Origin: Leptidea sinapis
Taxonomy: Eukaryota; Arthropoda; Insecta; Lepidoptera; Pieridae
NCBI RefSeq assembly: GCF_905404315.1
Contig: NC_066280.1
Location: 10,983,001 to 11,047,000, forward strand
DNA: 64,000 bases
Direction: 5' to 3'
The notes beneath the pieces were generated by a model. That model made no database searches, had not been told where the DNA came from, and was given only the letters and a program-made list of their open reading frames with translations. The position numbers and the translations under genes are program-made. Shown piece after piece: positions 22,258 through 32,951 of this stretch (within the stretch, counting starts at the first letter, position 1; each line of letters begins with the position of its first letter).

Positions 22258-22521
22258 TTTCAATGAGTTAAGTGCAGCGGTAACAGGCAGGTGCGCCGAA
22301 CATACGGGAAAGTGAAAACTAGATTTGTATTGAGAAGTCGTTGACACGGTGACTCATGAGTTAAAGTAGGTTTGTTTATGTTACTGTCGGCTGCTGTATG
22401 TTCGTAATACTTATTCAAATGAGTAGAGACACAGTACATTCTTAACAGGATACTGATTTATTCATGCAATATAACTTTAGCAGAACTCATAAATTAAAAG
22501 TTAATTTAACTTAAGGAAATA

Positions 22522-23360
22522 CTAGCTGACCCGACAGAGGCTGTTCTATCAATAGAAATAAAATGATGTAAGTATTTGGGAATAATGGAGTCTAAAGCTA
22601 TCGGTGAAATGTAATCAAAGTTAGTGAGTTAAAAATAAAACAAAAACGTATTTCTGAATGGTTTTATAATATTATGTAGTAATAAAAGGATTAATATCGT
22701 AGTAAGCTTTTACCTTGCGGCTTTATAAATGCCTATTTTTTTAAGTATTAAAGTGGATATAGTATGTTATTCTTAAGAGATAGACATATGCCTGTATAGC
22801 CGAGTGGTTAGCGATCCTACCTACTAAGCTAGAGGTCCCGGGTTCGAATCCCGGTAGGTGCAACCATTTATATGATGAATATGGATGCTTGTTTCTGAGT
22901 CATGGATGTAAGTATATTGTATTAAATATATCATTGTCTTGTTACCCATAACACAGGCTATATATGCTTAACTTGGGGCAAGATAATTTGTGTAAAAAGT
23001 GTGTCAATATTATTATTATTGTGTCAATATTATATGCCATCGCGGACTTTTCTGTAGAACTATATAACATACACAATTCCACAATACAATATTTTGTTAT
23101 ATCTAAAAGGAACAGACAGTGGTTTCGGTGAAAGCTCCCAGATGGCTTATATTTTTCCGACGCTTTGAACAAATATCGTTAATGTATACAAATATGTATT
23201 CAAAAACTTAACAAATTATATGTTAAAACCTTCATTGAGAACCATGGTAAAAAATTGGTGAAAACAGCATGAAGATCGGTGCAGTAGTTTTTGAGTTTAT
23301 CGAGAACAGACAGACAGACAGACGCGGCGGATGAGTTTGTTTTATAATATGTAGTGTAAT
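22522..23360 (-). mobile_element. Non-autonomous Helitron, split by a SINE
   Basis: The CTAG 3' end is at 22525-22522 on the minus strand, with GAACAGCCTCTGTCGGGTCAG before it. Internal sequence matches 18089-18620 and 33245-33668. A tRNA-derived SINE occupies 22793-23031. The 5' end is near 23360 (right of the GACAGACAGACAGACGCGG words) and is not exactly placed. Confidence 0.65.
22793..23031 (+). mobile_element. tRNA-derived SINE inside the Helitron
   Basis: The head contains a good A box (TAGCCGAGTGG) and B box (GGTTCGAATCC). A body with ATGATGAATATGGATG and TTACCCATAACACA follows, ending in a short ATT-repeat tail at about 23005-23020. It is flanked by the 7-base duplication ATATGCC at 22786-22792 and 23032-23038. 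Removing it restores the Helitron sequence seen at 18410-18430. The acceptor stem has mismatches, so it is not a working tRNA gene. Confidence 0.85.
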
Positions 23361-24018
23361 ATCCTTAAATTATAGTAAAATAATGATTAAATAACTCTAT
23401 ACTAATTATTTATAATAAAAATATATTAATGAGCAATTAATACTTTGCTATAAGTAAATATATGTTGGATTTACCTGAATTCGATATTTCTCTCCATCAT
23501 AGGTAATATTACTCGTACAAACAAGAAAAAAAAATTCCTGTTTGTGTGCTCACGAGAGCCTAGTTTTAATTGCAATACAAGATTTTGTACTCCACGAATG
23601 TTCTAGAATCTAGATCATTCGCACATCAATATTCAGTCTTAGTTGACTGCTAGCCGAACATTGCATCAAGGTCTTTATTTTGTAACATATCAGATTTTTT
23701 TTAATATATCCAATAGCATTCTATACACATATTATGACATATCATTCGCAGTCTTATAGTTGAACGGTAAAAGTGTGCATATAGACAATGTAAGCACACT
23801 TATCTCCTTAGTCGTGTGTCAACTGTCACTGTGCGAATCAAAACTGAATATATGTTTTACATTGCTGCTTATTGACCAAGAATATTTTAATCAGCTGATG
23901 TAAATGCGGCAATGTATAGTTGATATAGCAGTCGAAGTTTATTGTGGTGTAATTTGTGGCATGTTCCATATTTGGGCTTGGTTTTTGTTTGTTTTATGCG
24001 ACGTGATTTGTTCATCAA
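23361..24018. other. No gene; contains a three-unit HSE
   Basis: No coding sequence or repeat is recognised. The HSE at 23596-23608 is listed separately. Confidence 0.35.
23596..23608. promoter_or_regulatory. Three-unit heat-shock element
   Basis: GAA (23596), TTC (23601), GAA (23606) lie in exact 5-base register. It is about 1.4 kb upstream of the small heat-shock gene start and could act as a distal HSF site. Chance occurrence cannot be excluded. Confidence 0.4.
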
Positions 24019-24418
24019 GGCGACACTAAATGCCGGTGACCTTGAGCGATATGAGTTCACGGCTCCTATGTAACAAAGCCAATATTTTCAAAATTCTTGC
24101 GTCGAAAATTTAACATCTTAACAGGCGCAAACAGTTTAATTGCTTACAATCCTCATTATTGACAACTTTCATGAGAGCAGTATACTAAACAAATGCATCA
24201 TGCCGAGAAAAAACTTGTTTAACTGCAAACAAAACTGGTAGTTCATAATAGCTCTGGAGTGTTAAGTTTAACTAACAGCAAGCATTAGCAACCTACAAGT
24301 AAACTTAAGGGTATGTGTAACTGGATAAAGTAGTGTTTATAGCTCCAAATTCTATATTTTCACCACAAAACTTGTCTAAAACCACCTTGTTTGCGTTTTA
24401 TTTTGCTTACTCTTCGCT
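24019..24418 (-). mobile_element. piggyBac-like MITE, copy 1
   Basis: This is the inverse of the copy at 45088-45525. The termini read GGCGA inward, and the flanking tetranucleotides are TCAA (24015-24018, one change from TTAA) and TTAA (24419-24422). It is non-coding. The family is named here only by its TTAA target. Confidence 0.6.
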
Positions 24419-24425
24419 TTAAAAT

Positions 24426-25030
24426 GTAATCGTTTATATAACTATTATTATGAAAAACTACAACAGTAGGTTTGTTAAAAGGGTTCTGTTCGAGATTTTT
24501 GTACAATGTATCCCTCAAAATCCGCGATTTTGAATACGAGGTTTCAAACTTCTGAACGTATTTATAAATTCAACACATATTTAAAAAAGTTGGTAGGCAC
24601 AAGCCATGCACCTCTGGTCGGTTTGTTAACCGTTGGCTTTTTAAACTCAAAATAAAATTTTGACAACGAAGTTTAAGAAAGTTCGGATAATATTTTATGG
24701 CTTAAAATATTCTATGTTTGTAAGATGATCATAATAAAAAATACAATATAAAGTGAAAGGAGAATATTTTTATTCAAAATGACCTCAGATTGGCAGCATA
24801 TGCAGTTGTCCCACACACAGTGCTTATGTGTGCGTCATGTTGGTAGCGTCAGCAAAACACATAAGTCTTTAAAGCGATAAGTTAAATGCGATTAGTATGA
24901 AAACATTAAAATTTGTTTAATTTTTAACCTCTTCCTTACTGAGTTGTTTCTAACATTTTATGAATAGTCTGTATATTTTTATTATTTAATATTATTATTT
25001 GGTTTATTCTATCTGAAAATTTTTTTTTAT
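24426..25030. other. No gene recognised
   Basis: Single-copy within the window and A+T-rich. No supported feature. Confidence 0.35.
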
Positions 25031-25045
25031 TTATTTATTATGTAC

Positions 25046-25300
25046 AAATGATTTAAGTTTTCTTTAGTGCTAATTCCGCCAATATTTGTTTTTGAAACAA
25101 TTCGACACGTGTTTCTACGACACTGGACAGTCTCGTGCCAGATTTTGGCGAGACAACACGTCCTGAGGATGCCTCCTGTAGAGGCGAAACACGTGTCGAA
25201 TTGTTTTAAAAACAAATATTGGTGGAATTAGCATTAAAGAAAACTTAAATCATTTGTATAATTATGGATTTCCGCAAAGTAACGCCTAATTCAATAAATT
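25046..25300 (+). mobile_element. Foldback element with 73-bp inverted arms and 15-bp target duplication
   Basis: Arms at 25043-25115 and 25186-25258 are near-perfect inverted copies (GACACGTGTTTC at the inner end of the left arm), separated by about 70 bases. A 15-base direct repeat TTATTTATTATGTAC at 25031-25045 and 25301-25315 brackets the unit. The sequence between the right arm and the repeat (ATTATGGATTTCCGCAAAG) looks like a LINE 3' end. This could be a head-to-head LINE insertion rather than a DNA foldback. Confidence 0.65.
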
Positions 25301-25315
25301 TTATTTATTATGTAC

Positions 25316-25741
25316 TTGATTATATTTTTATTACTTTCATTTATTTATTGCACCAACAAAATATACATTAATATATACAAAAAAACATAGACAAAAACAC
25401 GAGTTGAGTGCTACTTCAATTATGGGCACAAATAAGATAGAAAATAGAATCGAATAAGTACATTAAAGAGTAAAATTTCGATGTTTTAAAAATTTAATCA
25501 CAATTAAATTAAATAATAACACATACACAGTTAAATTATTCATTGAATAATAATAATAATAATATAATAATTAAATTATTTTTCAGTTTTTACTTATAAC
25601 AGGTTGAACAAAAAATTACCAGCAATAGCATAAACAAAATTGATTTTATTACTTATCATTCTAAACCTTATTCGTGGAAATTTAAAGCTTCATACATAAA
25701 TTCTAAGTGTACATTGACATTGTATTATTAAAAAATATGTT
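25316..25741. other. A+T-rich, possible LINE 3' scraps, no gene
   Basis: The words TTTATTTATTGCACCAACAAAATATACA resemble 3' ends of LINEs elsewhere in insects, but support is weak. An AAT-repeat run lies at about 25546-25562. Confidence 0.3.
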
Positions 25742-25840
25742 ATGTTTTTAGAGCACCGGCACGGAACGCCGGAGGTCGTGGGTTGGAATCCCGCATCGTT
25801 CATAAAATTTTGTTTTTCAAATTTTATTTGTGTATTATAT
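25742..25840 (+). mobile_element. 5'-truncated SINE fragment
   Basis: The 3' half of the tRNA-like head (GGTTGGAATCCCGCATCGTTCATAAA) plus the A+T-rich body (AAATTTTATTTGTGTA), of the same family as 2444-2620. Confidence 0.55.
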
Positions 25841-26106
25841 TATTATATGATATTATGTTTCTTTTAATTTTAAGTTTTAGTATATTATTATGTACTAGTT
25901 TTAGCGCCAAATAAAATATTTTATTATTATTATTATTAATTTGGCAAAAAAGAAAAAACCTACAGATTTTTTTTTACAAAACTTCAAGAAATTGAACCTA
26001 GAGATAACAAAGACTTATTTAATTAATTATATTTTAATTTTATTAAACAATTTTTCATTGGTAACCAATGCTTAAACCAAATTTTTGTTATGTTCTTACT
26101 TACTTC

Positions 26107-26505
26107 TCAGCGGGAGGCTCCTTTGCGCAGAATGCCGGCTAGATTATGGGTACCACAACGGCGGCTATTTCCACCGTGAAGCAGTAATGTATAAGCATTA
26201 CTGTGTTTCGGTCTGAAGGGCGCCGTGGCTTGTAAAATTACTGGGCAAATGAGACTTAATATCTTATGTCTACAGGTGACGAACGCAATTGTAGTGCCGC
26301 TCAGAATATTGAGCGGCACTGCATTGTAATGGGCAGGACGTATCAATTACCATCAGTTGAACGTCCTACTCGTCTCGTCCCTTATTGTTGCCGCCCTTCA
26401 GACCGAAACACAGTAATGCTTATACATTACTGCTCACGGCAGAAATAGACCGTTATGGTACCCATAATCTAGCCGGCATCCGGTGCAAAAGAGCCTCCCA
26501 CTGGT
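26107..26505. repeat. Family A repeat: head-to-head inverted pair
   Basis: A minus-strand family A copy (26107-26393, starting GGGAGGCTCCTTTGCGCAG) is directly joined to a truncated plus-strand copy (about 26390-26505, from CCCTTCAGACCGAAACAC to GAGCCTCCCACTGGTA). The outer ends are inverted repeats of each other. Open frames of 60-80 codons here are incidental. Confidence 0.6.
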
Positions 26506-26806
26506 AAAACTTTAACTGTTAACCATAACCGTCCAATCTTCACCGGTTAAGGCATGTATATACTATCTTTCTGTGTTCTGTGATTTTAAATGTTAAATAT
26601 CGACTTGATATTTCACTTTTTAACTTTAACTATTTAAAGGAAAACGATGGTGCAACACATTCTGTAGTATATATTAAAATCAGCGTTACTGTCATTGTTA
26701 AATTTGACTTAAACCTTAACCAGCCTTAGAGATTAACTAGAATTATTGCATTAGTTTATCATTAATTAACTAAAAAAAATCAGGATTAGCATAAGCATAG
26801 TTCTTT

Positions 26807-27112
26807 TTATGAAAATAAGTGACGAGCAGGACGTACAGCTGATGGTAATTGATACGCCCTGCCCATTACAATGCAGTACCGCTCAGGATACATGAAAAAC
26901 CCAAATAATTCTGAGCGGCACTACAACTGCGCTCGTCACCTTGAGACATAAGATGTTTAGTTATTTGCCCAGTAATTTCACTAGCTATGGCGTCCTTCAA
27001 ACCGAAACACAGTATTTTTACTCATTACTGCTTCATGGCAGAAATAGGCGCCGTTGTGGTACCCATAAACTAGCCGGCATCCTGTGCAAAGGAGCCTCCC
27101 ACTGGTAGATAG
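26807..27112 (+). repeat. Family A repeat
   Basis: A near-complete plus-strand copy, from ATAAGTGACGAGCAGGACG to GGAGCCTCCCACTGGTAG. Confidence 0.65.
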
Positions 27113-27567
27113 GGTTACCTTAAATTTGTTTGTCAAACTGTGTGGTGTTATTAAGTCATATTTTACATCCAGATAGATTAAGTGTGAACTTTTTAGTTAA
27201 TATAATTGCTACCGGGTAGAAACTACTAAATAATATATTATGTAAGAACTTCTTCGAAACAACAATTGCATTGATTGAGGCGGTGAAGTTGTTTGGATAA
27301 TTTAATATGCCGACGGTACTGGATATTGCCGTTACTTCCTTTTAACTGGCTACAATTTCACACGCCAATTTATGCTTAAATACATAAAAACAAGATCCAA
27401 TTTTGTTCAAATCAATTACGAAAAAACGTCCTTGTGTTCTAGAATTTCCAGATCAATCATTTTATACGATAGATTTGTTTCTTATGTTTTACAATTTAAC
27501 TAGACATACGTCCTTACAAAATATATACTTGGAATAAAGTTATACCTGAGAATAAACCAAAAATATG
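27113..27567. other. No gene recognised
   Basis: A+T-rich. A ~55-base word at about 27503-27560 recurs at 29212-29268 in direct orientation and partly, inverted, at about 28855-28890. It is otherwise unremarkable. Confidence 0.35.
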
Positions 27568-28475
27568 TTATATTCAAATTCAAATTCAAATATTTTTATT
27601 CAAAATAGGATTTAAAATCACTTATTGAACGTCAAAATCTACCACCCATTCAAAAGAGACTGCCTCAGACCTGTGAAGACCTTTTTTTTTTAATATAAAA
27701 TATGTATTACAATGTAATATGGTACAATAAACATTTATAATTAAAGAGCCTGAGGGTGTTCGCTTCATTCCCAGTCCGTGGTGTCATTACGAAAATCGTT
27801 TATGTTATAATAACATTTCCCACACAAACGTTTTTTAACAAATCTTTTAAATTTCGTAACACATTTGTTTTGTACATTTTTTGGGATCATATTGTAGAAG
27901 CATATACATCGCCCAACAAAAGACTTACTAACTCAACCCAACCGAGTAGTAGGCATAACAAGTTTGTTTGTTCCTCGTGTTAACATTATGAATGTCACTG
28001 TTTCTATAAAATTCCTCAATGTGCTTATGAACATACAAAACATTATCAAAAATGTATTGAGATGCAACAGTCGAAATGTTTATTTCTTTAAATTTTTCTC
28101 TTAATGATTCTTTAGGACCTAGGTTATAAATCGCGCGAATAGCCCTCTTCTGCAGCACAAAGATAGTATTAATACTCGGCCGCACTGCCCCATAACAATA
28201 TACCATAGGACATAATACTATGAAAATAACTAAAGTATACTAATCTCGCCGTATCTATGTCAGTTAACCGTCTAATTTTCTTAACCGCATATGCTGCAGA
28301 ACTAAGCCTATTCGCCAATCCTTCAATTATCCCCACTGCAATTTGGAATCAAGAGTAATGCCAAGAAATATAGCAGATTCCACTGGTTTTACCACCTATC
28401 CATTTAATAAAATATTCGCATCTACATTTTTGACATTTGGCGCGGTGAATTTAATATATTTGGTTTTATGATTAT
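27568..28475 (-). pseudogene. LINE ORF2 C-terminal remnant with 3' UTR (family C)
   Basis: From 28475 down, the minus strand encodes the end of a LINE reverse transcriptase: NVDANILLNG, SAIFLGITLDSKLQWG, then (28206-27928) VLQKRAIRAIYNLGPKESLR, EKFKEINISTVASQYIF and HNVNTRNK. SFVGRCI, FYNMIPKNVQNKC and KFKRFVKKRLCGK follow near 27900-27800. The 3' UTR ends in a tail whose complement is TTCAAATTCAAATATTTTTATTCA at 27574-27601. It is 5'-truncated with a few frame breaks. The same family is seen at 34448-35880, 3600-3800 and 48547-48582. Confidence 0.7.
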
Positions 28476-28502
28476 ATATTGACTATATTGCTGACAACAC
28501 TG

Positions 28503-28712
28503 ACACGAGTGGGAGGCTCCTTTGCACAGGAAGCCGGCTAGATTATGGTGTAAACATTACTGTGTTTCGGTCTGAAAAAGTAAAATTACAGGGCAAATGA
28601 GACTTAACATCGTATGTCTCAAGGTGACGAGCACAGTTGTAGTGCCGCTCAGAATCTTTGGTTTTTTCAAGAATCCTAAGCGGCAATGTATTATAATGGG
28701 TAGGGTAATCAA
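28503..28712 (-). repeat. Family A repeat, internally deleted
   Basis: A minus-strand copy from GTGGGAGGCTCCTTTGCACAG to GGCAATGTATTATAATGGG, lacking about 40 bases after the GATTATGG word. The same deletion and the same left flank (GACTATATTGC, ACACTGACACGA) occur at 29300-29525, so these two derive from a local duplication. Confidence 0.6.
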
Positions 28713-29119
28713 ATCGTTCCTAATTTCCATAAAAAAAATACAATGATATTTCTGATGCTGAATGTCATACAGCCTTGCAAATCAATGCGGGAACCGTTAT
28801 ACGTCCGAATAAACCAATCATAAACAAAGTGTCTATTTGTAAACATTTTGCTTATTCTTGGTTTATTCTCAGATATAACTTTATGCCAAGTTTATTTGTA
28901 ATGCCGTTTAAGTTGAATTATATAAAAAAATATACAATCAACTAAATAAATAAATTTAGTATCTACAACAAATCTATGTGTGATCAATAATAAACACACA
29001 GTAATATTAATATTAAAATAAACGACCTAATATCATAGAGTACGGATTTACATTCGTTTTAATGTTTATACTTACTAAGTAAATTTGTAGAGATATGCGC
29101 CGCTTTACCACCAACGTAC
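28713..29119. other. No gene recognised
   Basis: A+T-rich, with a short inverted match to 27530-27560. Nothing else. Confidence 0.35.
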
Positions 29120-29206
29120 CAGTGGGAGGCTCCTTTGTACAGGATGCCGGATAGATTATGAGTACCATAATGGCGCCTATATCTGCCATGAAGCAGTAAT
29201 GTCTAA
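29120..29206 (-). repeat. Family A repeat, truncated
   Basis: Only the first ~85 bases of a minus-strand family A copy (CCAGTGGGAGGCTCCTTTG to GAAGCAGTAATG). Confidence 0.55.
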
Positions 29207-29299
29207 CATACGTCCTTACAAAATATATACTTGGAATAAAGTTAAACCTGAGAATAAACCAAAAATATGATAAATGTTGACTATATTGCTTACAACACT

Positions 29300-29525
29300 G
29301 ACACGAGTGGGAGGCTCCTTTGCACAGGAAGCCGGCTAGATTATGGTGTAAACATTACTGTGTTTCAGTCTGAAAGGCGCCTTAGCTATTGAAATAACTG
29401 GACAAACGAGATTTAACATCTTATGTCTAAAGGTAACGAGGGCAATAATTGTAGTGCCGCTCAGAATTTTTTGGGTTTTAGAGGATTTTTTTTGCATTGT
29501 AATGTCCTCGTCTCGTCCCTTATTT
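29300..29525 (-). repeat. Family A repeat, internally deleted
   Basis: Shares its internal deletion and left flank with 28503-28712. Confidence 0.6.
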
Positions 29526-29999
29526 TCATAAAATAAAACCTCACCCAGAGGTTTATTATTTATAGCTGCTATAATATTAGCGGTGAGGTAATTACGTTAT
29601 ATATCTGTCTGTTTTAAAATCAGTCAGTCAGTTTAAAAGTGTCCAATCCCTAAACTCTCTCTCTGGGGTTGGTCCTTAATGTCTGACGATCGTGGTCAGA
29701 TTTATTTATTTATTTTATTCGATCCACCAGTGATAATTACATTTATTCAAGCAACAATAAAATATTTAATCTAAAGTTAATTCTAAATGCATTATCGTTT
29801 AAGGTAGATACAGCATGCAATTATTATGAAGCTTACAAATATTTAAACCAAATAAAGTACTTATACATAATTTAAAAAACGTATTAACTTATTACCAAAA
29901 AAAAACACAGTGAAATAGTTCTAGGTAGTTCGCTAAATTGAAATCAGTTAAACATAACATATATTTTGTTAATATTACAAATTATTTAATTTATAACAT
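29526..29999. other. No gene recognised
   Basis: A+T-rich. TTTATTTATTTATTTTATTCGA at 29700-29722 may be a LINE tail complement. No coding evidence. Confidence 0.3.
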
Positions 30000-30240
30000 A
30001 ATAAAATTTTACTTCGGAGTGTTTTGAGTGAGTCCCCGAAAGGATCCAAATGTAGATTTGTGGTTGTATCTGAATTCTATCCAGCGATTAACCGTTGGGA
30101 ATTTGGATTCTTTAATTTGGTCGATCCATCTTGCTGGAGAACGACCGCGCGATCTTTTGCCTTCGGTATTTCAAACCACAGTTATTTTTTCCAATCTTTC
30201 GTCGCTTCTGCGCATTCCCTTAGCTAAAATGTGGAAAATA
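30000..30240 (-). pseudogene. RTE-like LINE ORF C-terminal fragment
   Basis: The minus strand encodes MRRSDERLEKITVVSNTEGK followed by RSRGRSPARWIDQIKE. The G-R-x-P-x-R-W-x-D-x-I pattern is typical of the C-terminal end of RTE-type LINE proteins. It is a short, 5'-truncated, dead fragment. Confidence 0.5.
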
Positions 30241-30255
30241 AAAATAACACCTGGC

Positions 30256-30650
30256 AGAGTTTTAGGTTTTACAAATTAGGATGGTGGGGCATCTGGATTT
30301 GCGGCGGTCTTCCGCAGTGCGGTTTTCACGGAGCTTTCTTCTACTAAAAAGCTGTGGAATTAGCTGCCTTGTGCAGTGTTTCCGGGACAATACGACACGG
30401 GAACCTTCAAAAAAAGCACGTACACCTTCCAGGCCGGCAACGCACCTGTAATTCATTTGGTGTTGCAAGAGAATGTGGGCGGGGGTGATCGCTTAAAGGC
30501 ATAAAAGACATTTATTTTCTCAAAAACGGTTTCCTTTAGAATTCTTTTTGATGTCATTTCTAATATATAAGACACTATTACCGCTTCGGAAAAAACTTAA
30601 CACCAGGTGACCCGTACGCTCGTTTGTCCTCCTTTTCCATAACAAAAGAC
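30256..30650 (+). pseudogene. LINE 3' fragment (family X), interrupted
   Basis: The plus strand encodes decayed text matching the minus-strand copy at 58558-58935: TKKLWN, LPCAVFPGQYDTGTFKKSTY, then AGNAPVIHLVLQENVGGGD. After GATCGCTT (to 30497) a ~98-base insertion follows; the family X sequence resumes as AACACCAGGTGACCCG at 30601. Confidence 0.6.
30498..30600 (-). mobile_element. Short LINE 3' end (family Y) nested in family X
   Basis: GGCATAAAAGACATTTATTT to CCGCTTCGGAAA matches 49617-49712 in the duplicated unit. CTT flanks both sides, and the intact family X sequence at 58612-58625 shows the empty site. Confidence 0.6.
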
Positions 30651-31070
30651 TACTCTCGTCGACGAAGCGACAGCATTAGAAATACCTGGAGAGATATAAA
30701 GAGAGATGGTTAGATTAAGATGAAGCTCCATCTACGAGTAACACCAATATGAGACAAGTAATGGTTTCAACTAAACGTTTTACGTACCTTCTACAATATT
30801 CTATGCATAGATTAAAACAATTTGAACCTTCCCGGCTACGAGTTAAGGTTAGTTGTTAAGTAATGCAGTATAAATGTGGAGAATTCTATAATGTTGCTTA
30901 CATTGATGCAATTATGAGGTAATGACTGAATGACTTAACAGCGATTATCAATATGCGTGTCAATATTAGGTACGTGGTAATATATTGTCAATCATTTTAA
31001 ATAGGTTACAATTTAATTCTTACTAATATTATGCGATAATATGGTTGTCTGTTACGATATGCTTTTATTA
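30651..31070. other. No gene recognised
   Basis: No supported feature. Confidence 0.3.
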
Positions 31071-31084
31071 TTAAACCGAACAGT

Positions 31085-31464
31085 TACACAGATTAAATTT
31101 GAAAACAAAATTTGTGAACGATCCGGAACTCGAACCCGCAAACTCTCGCGTTTCGTGCGAGACCTCTTTCCTTTGAGTTTCAAACTTTCGAGTGACGTAT
31201 CGTTGAAAAATTGATGTCTTGTTCAACTCTCAGGTTGTGGCTTCATCTACAGTATCTATTTTACAGTTGATAACCTGCTCAACACCAATATTTGAACATT
31301 AGAAATTTCCATCTTGAGATGTCGCCCTTTCAAATCAAAACAATTTGTTATTATTCAAACTAGCGAGTTCAAGTCCCGCATCGTTCATAAATTTTGTATT
31401 CAAATTTTATTTTTGTCATTAATCCCAGAAGTCAGGTTTATCACTTTAAAATAGAACAAATTGT
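31085..31464. mobile_element. Two-headed (inverted dimer) SINE with 14-bp target duplication
   Basis: The left part carries an antisense tRNA-like head (GAACGATCCGGAACTCGAAC, about 31116-31205) and body. The right part carries a sense partial head (GCGAGTTCAAGTCCCGCATC, about 31363) and the sense tail ending AACAAATTGTTTA. The unit is flanked by the direct repeat TTAAACCGAACAGT at 31071-31084 and 31465-31478. The same order of parts occurs at about 59990-60600. No function is expected. Confidence 0.7.
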
Positions 31465-31676
31465 TTAAACCGAACAGTAGGAAATTTCTAATACACATGT
31501 AAGCATTTTTATTTATTTATTTAAGGAAAAAGAAAAGTTAATACAATGTCCATAGATAATATAAATAGTAAAAGTCAGCCAATTATAGGTTTTCACTGAT
31601 AGATAGATAAAATATGTTAATGGTATGTGAATACCATTTTTCGGCCCAAACTCAAACCGTAAAAAATACTTTAATA

Positions 31677-32951
31677 CAAGGTGGGCCAAAAGAAATCACC
31701 CTATTGGAATATGCTCTCATTTTTGCAAATGGCCGCCAATGTCAAATCTGTTTTGACATTTATGGACTAGACAGATGCAGAATACAAGTGAATAAGCCAT
31801 GGAGCAGTACACTCCCCAAGAACGTGGAATAATTGTGTCTATTTTTTTGTGTAACAATTCGTCTGTGGTGTTGGCGCAGCGCAAAATTCCGTCGCCGATT
31901 CCCCGGCCGTCCGACACCGACTGCGCAAACACTGCGCCGTTTGGCCCCAACCTTGAAGAGTATGGGACCACACGAGACGTTGCCAAGGGTGGGCAGCCCC
32001 GGAGCGCCCATTGTGCCGAGAATATCGCCGCTGTTGCCGAGGATGACGTGCAGTCGCCGGAAAAATCGACCAGACGCCGTGCCACGCAATTAGCTATCAG
32101 CCGGACGTCCCTAAGGCGAATTTTGGTCAAGAACCTGAACATGTTCCTGTTCCGGCCAAACGTGCGTAACCTACGCCCAAGCCATCCTCAAGAAGTGGAC
32201 GATTTTTTGTCCAAAATCATAAGAGCGATGAGGCTCATTTCCACCTCAGCGTGTACGTGAACAAGCAAAACTATCGCTTCTGGGGCACCGAAAATCCACG
32301 AGTGATGCACGAGGAGCCATTACACCCGCTCTAAGTGGCTGCATGGTGCGCTGTTCACGCTGGAGGAGTCATCGGGCCATTTTTTTCGAGAACGCCGCTA
32401 GCCAAAGGACAACAGTGGAAGGTGCGCGGTATAGGGCCATGTTGACCGAGTTTTTTCTGCCGCAATTGGACGAATTAGGACTGCAGGACATGTGGTTTCA
32501 ACAGGACGGAGCAACGGCACGCACTGCGCGAGCCACAACCGATATTCTTAAGGCGGCGTTCCCGGGTCGCCTCTTCTCTCGTTTTGGCGATTTGCACTGG
32601 CCCGCAAGATCACCCAATTTAACCGTTTCAGATATTTTTTGTAGGGTTATTTGAAGTCCCGTGTTATCGTGAACAAGCCCGATACTCAGGAAGCCCTCAA
32701 GGACAACATTTAACACGAGAGCGAGAATCTGTCGCCCGAAGTTCTCGCTGAAATTATGAAAAATGCCATAAAACGAGCCCGTATGGCAATCAATTTTGAC
32801 GGCGCCCATTTAGCCGATATTATCTTCTCGACTTGACCACTAGAATTCTAAAGGTTTAAATAAACATAGTCAAAAAACAGAATCGAAGTTTTTCATTTAG
32901 AAAAAAAAAAAGAGCCAAACAACATCGGATGACTTCTTTTGGCCCACTCTG
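31677..32951 (+). mobile_element. Mariner-type element, DD41D, full length but dead
   Basis: The 1275-base element has inverted ends (CAAGGTGGGCCAAAAGAAAT at left; complement of the right end CAGAGTGGGCCAAAAGAAGT) between TA dinucleotides at 31675-31676 and 32952-32953. The right end is preceded by an A-rich run. Confidence 0.85.
31799..32836 (+). pseudogene. DD41D transposase pseudogene
   Basis: The first frame (MEQYTPQERGIIVSIFLCNN...) is interrupted by frame changes around 31870-31990, where other frames give AQRKFRRRFPGRPTPTAQTL and VGSPGAPIVPRISPLL. The helix-turn-helix part ends with ATQLAISRTSLRRILVKNLN. The first catalytic region reads SDEAHFHLSVYVNKQNY near 32222, in another frame. 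The second and third Ds lie in MWFQQDGATA and ARSPNLTVSD (32490-32640), with 41 residues between them. Text resumes after 32650 (IMKNAIKRARMAINFDGAHL) and ends near the stop at 32834-32836. Several frameshifts and a likely deletion around 32165-32200 make it inactive. Confidence 0.75.

Noticed and set aside
22793..22866. Possible tRNA gene
   Set aside because: A and B boxes are good, but the acceptor stem has mismatches at three or so positions, and a SINE body, tail and target duplication follow.
26107..26448. Overlapping 60-79-codon frames
   Set aside because: They lie in the non-coding family A repeat and are not conserved between copies.
31717..32142. 141-codon minus-strand open frame
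   Set aside because: Antisense to the DD41D transposase region.
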